64,000 nucleotides of DNA from Armatimonas rosea (GTDB lineage: Bacteria > Armatimonadota > Armatimonadia > Armatimonadales > Armatimonadaceae): the NCBI RefSeq assembly GCF_014202505.1, contig NZ_JACHGW010000004.1:682001-746000 (forward strand), written 5' to 3'. The notes below the pieces were generated by a model, which saw only the letters and a program-made list of their open reading frames with translations, was not told the origin of the DNA and made no database searches. The position numbers and the translations under genes are program-made. Of the stretch, positions 18,173 through 26,216 are shown piece after piece; the stretch's first letter is position 1, and each line of letters opens with the position of its first letter.

Positions 18173-18372
18173 AACCTCTCCGGTGACGGAGCCAACCTCT
18201 CCCCCAGCCCCTCTCCGGTGGCGATGCCAACCTCTCCCCCTGCCCCCTCCCCCGGGCGCTCATTCTTCGCTGGGGAAGGGGGTTCTGAGTCGGGCTCCCC
18301 TCTCTTCCCCAAGGAGGAACGACTGCCCGCACCCAGAGGGTACCCGGGGAGGGGCTGGGGGAGGGAGAGGTT
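18173..18372. repeat. Intergenic GC-rich repeat element with inverted ends
   Basis: The 321-base gap between 18142 and 18464 is largely this element. AACCTCTCC occurs three times in direct order (18173, 18194, 18229) and once inverted (GGAGAGGTT, 18364-18372). The right arm from about 18346 is complementary to the copy near 18194, so the segment can fold into a long hairpin. Rightward reading frames through it are low-complexity Pro/Ser and are not genes. Confidence 0.6.
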
Positions 18373-18387
18373 ACTCGGAGCAGGCGG

Positions 18388-18424
18388 GCAAAACAAAAAG
18401 CCCGAGGAACAAGTCCTCGGGCTT
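18388..18424 (-). terminator. Intrinsic terminator of the discoidin-like gene
   Basis: Read leftward, an 11-base perfect stem (AAGCCCGAGGA with TCCTCGGGCTT) with a 5-base loop is followed by TTTTTGTTTTG. It sits 40 bases after the stop of the 18464-19144 gene and is a textbook rho-independent terminator. Confidence 0.82.
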
Positions 18425-18463
18425 GAGAGGGCTACGGCTACCTTCGTAGCCAGTAATGGAGGG

Positions 18464-19144
18464 TTATTTGCTGGGAAGGCCGTAGACCTCGACCTCGGTG
18501 TAGCGGTTGAGCGGGTCGGTGTAGGTGCTACCGCGGCTGTAGAGACGGACGTAGCGCGCCTTTACTTTATTCGCAGCGATCAGGCGGCCCTCGCTCGTCT
18601 CGAAGTACTCACGGTCCTTGCCGATACCAAGACCGGCGCTATTGTCCGCGTCGTTGTTGTAGAGTGTCGTCACGCCCTCCACGAACTTAGGGTCGTTGGA
18701 GACCTGCACGATCACATCGCGAAAGACCACCGGCTGCTCGTGGAAGTGCCATACCAGGACGTAGGAGAGCTCAGAGGCTGCCTCCAGGTCGATCTGGACC
18801 CACTGCAGCTTGGGGTACATCTCGACCGCACTGCCCTGCTTGGCGTCCTTGACACCATCGGTGATGAGATCCAGCGAGCCCTCGTAGGGTGCCTTGCTGG
18901 CGGTGACTTTCTTCTTGAGGGCCAGGTTGACCGTTCCCTTGGGTACCTGGGGAATGGGGCGCGGTCGGCCTAGTGGCTTCTCGACATTGGCGCCTGCGGG
19001 TGCATCGGAGGGGGTTCCGATAAAGTTAGGCTTTGGCAAGACGGCGGGGAGCGGGATGGTGTCCTGCGCGAGCGCGGCACCGGCAAGGGCGAGGCTGGCG
19101 AGGGTGAAAAAGACGGCTCTCTCACGGGTTGGCTTGAAAAACAT
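18464..19144 (-). CDS. Secreted protein with F5/8-type (discoidin-like) domain
   Basis: This 226-residue protein has a signal peptide ending in GAALAQ (about residue 27) and a proline-rich linker. From about residue 70 a discoidin-like sandwich follows, with NLALKKKVTASKAPYEGS, LITDGVKDA, the strand WVQIDLEAASELSYVLVWHF and an ending in RYVRLYS and YTEVEVYG. Discoidin domains usually bind carbohydrates or surfaces. GAGGAG precedes the ATG at normal spacing. It stands alone with its own terminator. Confidence 0.78.
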   Translation of the reverse strand: MFFKPTRERAVFFTLASLALAGAALAQDTIPLPAVLPKPNFIGTPSDAPAGANVEKPLGRPRPIPQVPKGTVNLALKKKVTASKAPYEGSLDLITDGVKDAKQGSAVEMYPKLQWVQIDLEAASELSYVLVWHFHEQPVVFRDVIVQVSNDPKFVEGVTTLYNNDADNSAGLGIGKDREYFETSEGRLIAANKVKARYVRLYSRGSTYTDPLNRYTEVEVYGLPSK

Positions 19145-19213
19145 GGTTGTAAACTCTCCTCTAAAAAAATAACTGCCCCTGTTAGAGTGCCGCAGCGCCG
19201 TTTTGGTTTCCGA

Positions 19214-19228
19214 TATAATCCCCCCATG
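19214..19228 (+). promoter_or_regulatory. TATAAT-N6-ATG: predicted leaderless promoter
   Basis: Perfect TATAAT at 19214-19219, then six C residues, then the ATG at 19226 of the metalloprotease lipoprotein. The arrangement supports this ATG rather than one 13 codons upstream, which would lie before the promoter. Confidence 0.5.
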
Positions 19229-19846
19229 AGAAACAAACCTTTACTGACTCTGGCGCTGGTGCTGGTCCTCGCGGGCTGTGGCGGCGGCGGCACGACTCCC
19301 CCTCCCAGCACCACGGACTACTTCGATGAGCTCTCTCTGAGCCTGCGCTGGTCCAGCACCAAGACCGCCAACCCGCTGAAGGTCTTTATCGGCAAGGATG
19401 GCACCACGGACCGCTCCACCGAGGTCATGGCAGGCGCGACCTCGTGGTCGGTGGCGACCAGCAACCTGGTGCGCTTCACCCAGACCGATACCGCGGCGGA
19501 TGCGGATATCACGGTGACGTTTAGCGATACGGTCGATACCTCTGATGGTGGTGTCGGGCTGGCGTCGGTGAGCTTTGCCATTGTCCCAGGCAACCCGACC
19601 GCCGATGGCATTATCCAGTCAGGGGCGATCACCCTCAAGACCGGGATCGCGAGCAATATCATCCTCCCGACCATGCAGCACGAGCTCGGGCACGCGCTTG
19701 GGATTGTCGGGCGCAACAAGGGCGACAATGGGCACAGCTCCTACGATGGCGATGTGATGTTCCCGGTGATCAAGACCAGCTCGTCTCTGAGCACGCGGGA
19801 TGCCGCGACCCTGATCAAGCTCTACGCCACGAGCCGAAAGCGCTAA
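19226..19846 (+). CDS. Lipoprotein metalloprotease, metzincin/matrixin-like
   Basis: This 206-residue protein has a lipoprotein signal peptide with lipobox LAGC (Cys18), so it should be acylated and anchored to a membrane. The zinc site is HELGHALG (His152, His156), followed by VMFP (Met178), a metzincin-type Met-turn. The C-terminal LSTRDAATLIKLY is typical of matrixin-like proteases. The usual third ligand spacing HExxHxxGxxH is not met; His170 after an insertion is the likely substitute. It may cleave surface proteins; no partner is adjacent. Confidence 0.8.
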   Translation: MRNKPLLTLALVLVLAGCGGGGTTPPPSTTDYFDELSLSLRWSSTKTANPLKVFIGKDGTTDRSTEVMAGATSWSVATSNLVRFTQTDTAADADITVTFSDTVDTSDGGVGLASVSFAIVPGNPTADGIIQSGAITLKTGIASNIILPTMQHELGHALGIVGRNKGDNGHSSYDGDVMFPVIKTSSSLSTRDAATLIKLYATSRKR

Positions 19847-19873
19847 GCCCAACGGGGCTTGGAAGATCGCCCA

Positions 19874-19985
19874 GACGGACATCGTCGGGCTATAGGGCGT
19901 CGTTCCTCCGCCGCGCCTTCGGCGAAATTCTACCGACGAGGCACGAGGAGGCGGCCGAAGGCCCCATAGCCCGACGTTTACCGTC
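19874..19985. repeat. Intergenic inverted repeat with 25-base arms
   Basis: The arms at 19874-19898 and 19961-19985 match at 21 of 25 positions when one is reverse-complemented (shared core CGTCGGGCTAT). The enclosed bases contain a further GC-rich imperfect pair around CGCCTTCGGC. The element fills most of the 227-base gap between two rightward genes. No reading frame in it looks real. Confidence 0.65.
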
Positions 19986-20061
19986 GAGGCTAGCCGGACG
20001 TCTACCGTCCTGGCTGGCCGCATGATTTCCAACAAGAAGTAAATTTTTAATCTTTGCTACG

Positions 20062-20076
20062 TAGAATCACTCTATG
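20062..20076 (+). promoter_or_regulatory. TAGAAT-N6-ATG: predicted leaderless promoter
   Basis: TAGAAT at 20062-20067 is followed by six bases (CACTCT) and the ATG at 20074. No Shine-Dalgarno site is present. Confidence 0.45.
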
Positions 20077-20688
20077 CAAAGATCACAACAACTCTCTTTT
20101 CTCGTCGCCGCTGTCTGCCTGGCCGCTTCTGCGTCTGGGCAGCAGCGTGCCATCGAGGTCGGCAAGGCCCTTCCGGTCACCAGTGCGACAGCCGCAACCG
20201 GCCCCTGGCTGGAGCGAGCCCCCCTCAATCCCGCGACCTACGGGCAGACCCGTGGGGTGAGCCCCGCCACCTCCCCTGAGGCCAAGATCGTCCTCTACAC
20301 CCCGACCCTCAGCGAAGACTTCTTCAAGCTCGCCCGCCGCGTGGACAGCCTGATCGAGAAGCACCCCGAGCTGAAGTGGTCGTTTGTCCAGGTCAGCGAT
20401 CCCAAGGGCGCCCAGCGAGGGGGCTACACCGCCGACGAGCTCAAGACACGCCTCGCGGAGCTCAAGACCCTGGCGGAGAGCCATGAGCTCAAGCACCTCT
20501 CGCTTGTTGTCGCCGCCCCCGCAGCACGCCCGGGCAGCAGCACCATCACGCTCGCCTTTACCAAGCAGAGCACGGCGAAGTACCAGCACCCCGTTGTCGC
20601 CTGGACCGGGCAGACCGATGAGGCTAAGCTCGATCGCGCGACCATCGAAAAACTGATCGGGGAACTCTCTGCTACAATAGGCGAGTGA
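20074..20688 (+). CDS. Secreted protein of unknown function
   Basis: This 204-residue protein has a signal peptide (about residues 1-22, ending ASASGQ). The mature part is alternating strand and helix, with no cysteines and no known catalytic motif. Its pattern (LYTPTLSEDFFKLARRVDSL, then LSLVVAAPAA) hints at a thioredoxin-like or flavodoxin-like alpha/beta fold, but this is a guess. Its last codons hold the promoter of the next gene and overlap it by 4 bases (GTGA). Confidence 0.65.
   Translation: MQRSQQLSFLVAAVCLAASASGQQRAIEVGKALPVTSATAATGPWLERAPLNPATYGQTRGVSPATSPEAKIVLYTPTLSEDFFKLARRVDSLIEKHPELKWSFVQVSDPKGAQRGGYTADELKTRLAELKTLAESHELKHLSLVVAAPAARPGSSTITLAFTKQSTAKYQHPVVAWTGQTDEAKLDRATIEKLIGELSATIGE
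20673..20687 (+). promoter_or_regulatory. TACAAT-N6-GTG: predicted internal leaderless promoter
   Basis: TACAAT at 20673-20678, six bases (AGGCGA), then the GTG at 20685. It lies inside the 3' end of the previous gene, so the phosphatase gene could be both co-transcribed and separately started. Confidence 0.42.
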
Positions 20689-21476
20689 ATACTACCTACC
20701 TAGAAACCGCCGTCTCTCTCGCCCGGCAGGCGGGGGAGATCGGCCGGACGATCTTTCTCACCGCCCGCGAGAGCACCTGGAAGTCCGACAACACCCCCGT
20801 GACCGAGGCGGATATCGCCATCAACGATCTCGTGATCCGGGAGCTCTCCCGGCTCTACCCCGACCACGCGATTATCGGGGAGGAGTCCAGCCAGCCCCAC
20901 GCGGGTGCGAGCCATGTCTGGGTCTGTGATCCCATCGATGGAACCATCCCCTACGCGCTGGGAATCCCGACCTCGGCGTTCTCGCTTGGGCTGGTGATCG
21001 ACGGTGTCACGGAGGTGGGGGTCGCCTACGACTTCCACGCCGACCGGATGTACACGGCGGAGCGCGGCAAGGGGGCGTTCTGCAATGGTGTCCCCCTGAA
21101 GGCCTTTCAAGGCACCAGCCTGCGCGCCACGGTCTCCGATGTCGAGGGAATCTGGTGGAGCGGCTTTCCGGTCGGGGAGCTCACCCGCCTGCCCAGCCTC
21201 CTGGAGCGCGAGGGGAGCAAGATTTTGAAGGTCTGCTCGATGGTCTATGCCGGCCTGCTGGTGGCGCGCGGCGAGCTGGCGGGGATGATCAGCCGCGGCG
21301 ACAAGCCCTGGGATGTGGCCGCGATGGATATCATTGTCCGGGAGGCGGGCGGCTGCGTGACCGACCTGCAGGGCAACCCGCTCCGCTGCGATGGGCCGAT
21401 CCCGGGGAGCGTGGTCTGTGGGGCCGGGGTCCAAGACGCCTACCTCAGCCTGATCGATGAGGCCTTTGCGGAGTAG
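20685..21476 (+). CDS. Inositol monophosphatase family protein
   Basis: This 263-residue Mg2+-dependent sugar-phosphate phosphatase has the family motifs IIGEES (residues 63-68), CDPIDGT (81-87) and the late DKPWDVAAMDIIVREAGG. Members hydrolyse inositol phosphate, histidinol phosphate or 3'-phosphoadenosine 5'-phosphate. The start is GTG overlapping the previous stop as GTGA. It sits directly before the polysaccharide genes, so a role in making a sugar-alcohol precursor is possible but unproven. Confidence 0.9.
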   Translation: MNTTYLETAVSLARQAGEIGRTIFLTARESTWKSDNTPVTEADIAINDLVIRELSRLYPDHAIIGEESSQPHAGASHVWVCDPIDGTIPYALGIPTSAFSLGLVIDGVTEVGVAYDFHADRMYTAERGKGAFCNGVPLKAFQGTSLRATVSDVEGIWWSGFPVGELTRLPSLLEREGSKILKVCSMVYAGLLVARGELAGMISRGDKPWDVAAMDIIVREAGGCVTDLQGNPLRCDGPIPGSVVCGAGVQDAYLSLIDEAFAE

Positions 21477-21517
21477 AGGTGTTGGCCGCCTAGGTTTTGA
21501 CCGACAATACCCCTGAA

Positions 21518-22690
21518 ATGCGGCTGCTGATCGTCTCTCCCTGGTTCCCCTACCCGCCCGACAATGGGTCGCGCCTGCGGGCGTGGCACCTGATCCAGCG
21601 GCTCACGCAGCGCCACGAGGTCCGGCTGATTGTCGGGCGGCAGGACGATGCAACCGGCGAGGTTCCCCCCGGCATTCCCACGACCGTGGTCCCCTGGCTC
21701 TGGCACCAGCCCGGCGCGACCGGGAAGGCCGGTGCCCTCCGGGCTCTGTTTTCGTCGGTGCCGCGCTCGATCCTGGAGACCCCCAACCCCGCCTTTGTCG
21801 CCGCGATTGAGGCCGAGCTCGCCCTACAGCCCGATGCCGTGCTGGCGATGGAGCTGGGCAGCGATGCCTACCTCCCCGAGACCCTCCCCTGCCCGGTCTT
21901 CCTGGACCAGGTCGAGGTCTCGGGCCTGGAGCACGCCTGGCGGCAGGCAAGCCAGCCGCGGGAACGCCTGGCCCGCTGGCTGACGTACCAAAAGGGGGTG
22001 GGCTACTGGGGGCGACGGCTCCGGCGCTACCACACACTCACTGCGGTCTCAAAGGCCGAGGCGGCGGCGGTCGAGCGGGTCTCGGGGAAGGCGACTCTAG
22101 TCGTTCCCAACGGGGTCGCGACCGCTGAGTTTACCCCTGCCAATCTCAGCGAGACGGTCCCGGGGCGGCTGATCTACAACGGTGCCCTCTCGTACGGCCC
22201 GAATCGTGACGCGGTACTCTGGTTTGTGGAGGCGATCCTACCGAAGATTAAAGAGCAGGTCCCCGAGGCGCACTTGGTTGTGACGGGGCGGGCGGAGGCA
22301 GCTCCCGAGAGCCTTTGTCGCCACCCGCACGTGACCCTGACCGGGTTTCTCCCCGATCTGCGCCCCACGCTCGCGGTGGCGCAGGTCTGTGTCGTCCCGC
22401 TCCGTGCGGGCGGCGGGACTCGGCTGAAGATCTTAGAGGCTTGGGCCGCAGGGCTTCCGACAGTCGCCACGCCAATCGGGGCGGCGGGGCTGGAGGGAAG
22501 CGTCGCAGGCGAGCACCTGCTCCTGGGAGAGACCGCAGAGGCCTTTGCCCAGGAGACCATCACGCTCCTCAAGAGTGTTGAGCTACGGCAGCGGCTCGCC
22601 CGCAATGCCCGTGCTCTGGTCGAGGCGCGCTACGACTGGGACGTGATCGTGGAGGCACTCTCGGAGCACCTCGTGCAAGCAAGAAAATGA
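21518..22690 (+). CDS. GT4 glycosyltransferase, PEP-CTERM/XrtA-associated type
   Basis: This roughly 390-residue GT-B enzyme opens with MRLLIVSPWFPYPPDNGSR, the style of the sugar transferases linked to PEP-CTERM/exosortase loci. The C-terminal half has the nucleotide-sugar site with GGGTRLKILEAWAAGLPTVA, in which the glutamate is the usual GT4 catalytic or binding residue. It transfers a sugar from an activated donor at the cytoplasmic face. The start is uncertain: a TTG at 21497 is in frame, but the ATG at 21518 gives the normal N-terminus. It ends in a 4-base ATGA overlap with the ligase gene. Confidence 0.85.
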   Translation: MRLLIVSPWFPYPPDNGSRLRAWHLIQRLTQRHEVRLIVGRQDDATGEVPPGIPTTVVPWLWHQPGATGKAGALRALFSSVPRSILETPNPAFVAAIEAELALQPDAVLAMELGSDAYLPETLPCPVFLDQVEVSGLEHAWRQASQPRERLARWLTYQKGVGYWGRRLRRYHTLTAVSKAEAAAVERVSGKATLVVPNGVATAEFTPANLSETVPGRLIYNGALSYGPNRDAVLWFVEAILPKIKEQVPEAHLVVTGRAEAAPESLCRHPHVTLTGFLPDLRPTLAVAQVCVVPLRAGGGTRLKILEAWAAGLPTVATPIGAAGLEGSVAGEHLLLGETAEAFAQETITLLKSVELRQRLARNARALVEARYDWDVIVEALSEHLVQARK

Positions 22691-24327
22691 GTAAGGCAAG
22701 AGAAGAATTTTACGACGAGGCCACGATCTGGGGCGACGACTCCGACCGGCCCGTGCGCGATCTCATCAGCCAGGGAGCGGAGCAGAAACTCAAGCTGCTC
22801 GGGAGCGCCCTGGTGATTGGGACCGCGCTGGGAATCGGGGGCGTCCTGGCGTCGGGGGCGGGCACCAAGGGCCTGATCTGGCTTGCCATTGTCGTGCTGG
22901 GGATGGTGGGCGTGATCACGGTCGCCAGCTACCTGGAGGTGGGCGTGACCCTCTTTATCGCCGCCTGCTGGTTCCTCTTCAAGACCCCCGGCCTTGCCCA
23001 AGGCCAGGGGGGCGGTGGGGAGCAAGGGCTCGCGCTCAGCCAGATCGGCCTGGTCTTGCTCCTCTCCGCCTGGGGGCTGCGGCGCCTCTTCCGCCCCGAT
23101 GGCAAGCTCTTCCGCACCCCCCTGACCGCCCCGATCTTTGCCTATCTCTTTATCTGCGCCTGGTCGACCATCCACAGCCTGCTCTTCCCCGACAGCAATA
23201 TCGAGCGTGGCCTGATCACCGCTACCCCGATAGCGGTGAACGTCCTTGAGAACATCCTCCGGGTGCTGGCGCTGGGCGGCCTGCTTCTTGTCGCCAATGT
23301 GGTCACGCCGCGCGGAAAGGGCCGCATGGCCGCGATGTTTATTGCCGCCGGCGTGCTCTTGTTTCTCTTCTCGCTTCAGACCAAGACCAACAACATGGAC
23401 CACCCGGTCGGGCTGGCGCGCTATGTTCCGGGGCAGGGCTACGGCGCCTTTCCCCAGATGATGATTGTCGGGGTGCTGGCAGCGCTGGCGGTCTCGGGGA
23501 TCGGCAAGCGCTGGCAGCAGGCCGTGATGCTCACGGTCGCGCTGACGATCTTTGGCTGGGCGTTTGTCCGAAATGCGGAGTGGGTCTCAGGCTGGCTTGC
23601 CGGCGGCTTGGCGCTCGCCATAGTTGTCTTCAATGCCCGCCGCAAGCTCTTCTGGATCGGAGTGGGCGTGATCGCGGCGATTGTCTTGCTGAACTTTGGC
23701 TACTTCTGGGACAAGTTCTACAAGATGAACTTCTATGCGGGCGGGCACATGAACTGGGGAGTCGCCACCCTGCGTGGCCAGGAGATCGGTGCCCTGGAGA
23801 ACGACCGAAGCCGGATGCTACGCGCTGCCTTCCAGTACGCCGATGCCTTCCCACTCGGGGTTGGGCTGGGCAACTACAAGAACTACAACCACCACTACGG
23901 CTCCCCGACCGTCTGGAACTCCACGACCTTTACATCGGCGCACGGCACCTACGCCCAGACCCTCTCGGAGCTCGGCTGGCTGGGCCTGCTCGCCCTTCTC
24001 TGGCTCCAAGGCGCAACTCTCATGACTCTCTACCGCTTCTGGAGGGCTCTGCCTACGGGGACCTGGGAGAAGGCCTGGCTCCTGGCGACCTACGCCGGGT
24101 GCTGGGGGATCTTTGCCGCCACCTTCCTGGGGGACTATATCTTTCCTAGCTACCACAACGGCGCGATGGCCTCGTTTGGCGGGACGGTCTATGTCTGGCT
24201 CTTTGCGGGGTTTGGGATCGGGCTGGCGCGCCTGCGCGGCCTCACCTGGGCGAGCGCGACGGGCAAGGGGATCAAGAAACCCCGGCCCCAAGCGCACTGG
24301 GTTCGCCCCACGGAGGGCAGACCATGA
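22687..24327 (+). CDS. O-antigen ligase/polymerase family membrane protein
   Basis: This 546-residue protein has about ten to twelve membrane helices. The Wzy_C-type segment includes FPLGVGLGNYKNYNHHY and then TSAHGTYAQTLSELGWLGLL, the histidine-containing loop shared by WaaL ligases and Wzy polymerases. It polymerises or transfers lipid-linked glycans on the outer face of the inner membrane. The N-terminal 35 residues are hydrophilic and cytoplasmic. Start and stop overlap the neighbouring glycosyltransferase genes by 4 bases each, so stoichiometry is likely coupled. Confidence 0.85.
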   Translation: MSKAREEFYDEATIWGDDSDRPVRDLISQGAEQKLKLLGSALVIGTALGIGGVLASGAGTKGLIWLAIVVLGMVGVITVASYLEVGVTLFIAACWFLFKTPGLAQGQGGGGEQGLALSQIGLVLLLSAWGLRRLFRPDGKLFRTPLTAPIFAYLFICAWSTIHSLLFPDSNIERGLITATPIAVNVLENILRVLALGGLLLVANVVTPRGKGRMAAMFIAAGVLLFLFSLQTKTNNMDHPVGLARYVPGQGYGAFPQMMIVGVLAALAVSGIGKRWQQAVMLTVALTIFGWAFVRNAEWVSGWLAGGLALAIVVFNARRKLFWIGVGVIAAIVLLNFGYFWDKFYKMNFYAGGHMNWGVATLRGQEIGALENDRSRMLRAAFQYADAFPLGVGLGNYKNYNHHYGSPTVWNSTTFTSAHGTYAQTLSELGWLGLLALLWLQGATLMTLYRFWRALPTGTWEKAWLLATYAGCWGIFAATFLGDYIFPSYHNGAMASFGGTVYVWLFAGFGIGLARLRGLTWASATGKGIKKPRPQAHWVRPTEGRP

Positions 24328-26216
24328 CCCCCGATCTCTCGATTGTGATTGTCTCCTGGAACACGAAAGCGCTCCTCAAAGACTGCCTGGAGAGCATTCA
24401 AAATGTCGCCCGCGCCGAGGTCTTTGTCGCCGATAATGCGTCATCAGATGGCAGCCCCGAGCTCGTGGCGAGTGCGTTTCCCAACGTCACGCTGATCCAG
24501 ACGGGTGCGAATCTGGGCTTTGCCAAGGCCAACAACCTCGCGCTGAAGCAGGCGAAGGGCCGCTACTGGCTCCTGCTCAACTCCGACACGCTGGTCCCCG
24601 ACGGTGCCCTGGAAAGGCTGGTAGAGGCAATGGACGCCCACCCCGAGGCGGCGGTCGCGGGCTCGCTGCTGCTCAATGGCGACGGCACGCTCCAGCACTC
24701 CTGGGCACGCTTTCCCAGCTTCCAGAGCGAGCTCTCCGGTGCCCTAGAGCGCGGCCAGTGCCCCTACACCGACACGCAGCTCCTCGACGAGGCCACGCGC
24801 ACCTCCCTCGCCCCCTTTGCTTGTGACTGGGTAGGCGGGGCGGTCTTCTGTGTCCGTGCGAGCGCAGCGCAAAAGGCCGGTCTGCTCGACGAGAAGTTCT
24901 TCATGTACAGCGAGGAGACCGAGTGGTGCCACCGCCTGAAAAAGCGAACCGGCGGCACCACGCTTCTCATCCCCGCATCGGTCGTGATCCACCTAGGTGG
25001 CGGCTCCAGCCGCGCGGTTCCCAAGGCCACGCGTCAGCGCATGTGGCGCTCCAGCCTGCGCTTCTTCCGCCTCACCCAAGGCCCCCTCGGCGCGCTGCCC
25101 CCCAGCGCCGTCGCCACGGGGCGCTATCTCCTCTCCCCGCTCCGACGAAGCAAGCAGGCAGACACAGAAACGCCGCCCACGGATCCAAACGTTACCCTCG
25201 CACGCCTCAACCAGCGCGACCCTCTGACCAGTGCCCACAACCAGAAGGCGCTAGTGAGAGCACTGAACAGGCTCTCCCCAGGAACCGCACTCCTCTATCT
25301 CAATAAAGACGGTTTGATTTACTTCAACGACCAGTACGGGCACAGCTTCGGCGACCAAGTCCTGTGTGACCTTGTTGCTACCATCAAGCGCTCACTCCCC
25401 GCAGGCGCAGCTTACTTCCGTATCGGGAGCAATGAGTTTGCTATTCTGATCCCCCATGCCGAGTCTGCAAAGCTCGATGCATACGCCAAGACTCTTGTTG
25501 AGAACATTCCTGTGGCACTCCAGGAGCTCCTGGATGCCAACAACCTTGGCGGCTCGTCTTGCCCACTTGGGGTGCATATCGGCATTGCGCTCTCCGAGCC
25601 GACAGAGACGGGTGAGTCCCTCCTGAAGCGTGCCGACCTAGCCCACGACGTAGCCAAGCGCCTTGGGATTGGGCGTGTGGCCTGGGCACCCCCTCTCCTT
25701 CAAAACCCAGACCCGCTGACTGGGGTTGGGCATTGGGAGGCATTTCCGCTGCGGGGGCACGAGCCTGCAAACGGTGCGACCGTGCTTGCTCTGGATATCG
25801 ATCACCTCAAAGACTTCATGGATACCAATGGACTGACAATGGGTGATAGCTTGCTCCAGCGAGTTGGGGAGGTGCTCTTGCAGTCCACCCTTCGCGGCAT
25901 GGAGGTCTACAGAACGAGCGGTGGGACGTTTGCCCTGATTCTCACCTCCGAGTGGAGCGTCCATGTCCCGACCGTGGCACAGAAGCTCGGGGAGGCGGTC
26001 AACGCGGCGATCTTCTACTTCATTCAGAATAACAAGCTGACGTTTCCTCAGAAGCAAACGACACTGAGCATGGGAATCGCACAGGCACACGCCGAGGAGA
26101 CTCTCGAAGCCCTCACCCAGCGCGCGGAGGCAGCCCTAAAGCAGGCAAAGGCACAAGGGAAGAACCGGATCTGCTGGGCGGAGGAGCCGTCTGCGGCGAC
26201 GGAGCACGCGGCGTGA
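24324..26216 (+). CDS. GT2 glycosyltransferase fused to two degenerate GGDEF domains
   Basis: This 630-residue protein joins three modules. Residues 1-240 are a GT2 rhamnosyltransferase-like enzyme: SIVIVSWNT, ADNASSDGS, the donor/metal site LLLNSDTLVPD (Asp88) and the acid region MYSEETEWCHR. Residues 298-455 (RDPLTSAHNQKAL) and 462-618 (PDPLTGVGHWEAF) are GGDEF-type domains. Both are degenerate. In the first, GGDEF reads GSNEF (368-372) and the first metal aspartate is Asn327. In the second it reads SGGTF (532-536), although LDIDHLK is kept. No RxxD inhibitory site is correctly spaced. They are therefore probably sensory or structural, perhaps binding c-di-GMP or GTP to control the transferase. 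No membrane helix is clear. The gene overlaps both neighbours by 4 bases inside the polysaccharide operon. Confidence 0.88.
   Translation: MTPDLSIVIVSWNTKALLKDCLESIQNVARAEVFVADNASSDGSPELVASAFPNVTLIQTGANLGFAKANNLALKQAKGRYWLLLNSDTLVPDGALERLVEAMDAHPEAAVAGSLLLNGDGTLQHSWARFPSFQSELSGALERGQCPYTDTQLLDEATRTSLAPFACDWVGGAVFCVRASAAQKAGLLDEKFFMYSEETEWCHRLKKRTGGTTLLIPASVVIHLGGGSSRAVPKATRQRMWRSSLRFFRLTQGPLGALPPSAVATGRYLLSPLRRSKQADTETPPTDPNVTLARLNQRDPLTSAHNQKALVRALNRLSPGTALLYLNKDGLIYFNDQYGHSFGDQVLCDLVATIKRSLPAGAAYFRIGSNEFAILIPHAESAKLDAYAKTLVENIPVALQELLDANNLGGSSCPLGVHIGIALSEPTETGESLLKRADLAHDVAKRLGIGRVAWAPPLLQNPDPLTGVGHWEAFPLRGHEPANGATVLALDIDHLKDFMDTNGLTMGDSLLQRVGEVLLQSTLRGMEVYRTSGGTFALILTSEWSVHVPTVAQKLGEAVNAAIFYFIQNNKLTFPQKQTTLSMGIAQAHAEETLEALTQRAEAALKQAKAQGKNRICWAEEPSAATEHAA

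Noticed and set aside
18218-18973. 251-codon rightward open frame through the repeat and the discoidin gene
   Set aside because: Its first part is repeat-derived Pro/Ser sequence and the rest is antisense to a signal-peptide protein with its own terminator.
21497-21517. TTG at 21497 as the start of the first GT4 gene
   Set aside because: It adds seven residues before the conserved N-terminal strand and has no ribosome site, so the ATG at 21518 is preferred, though it is not proven.
25887-25926. Possible c-di-GMP inhibitory site (RGME) in the second GGDEF domain
   Set aside because: The arginine lies one residue off the spacing found in active cyclases and Asp is replaced by Glu, so it does not meet the RxxD-x5-GGDEF rule.
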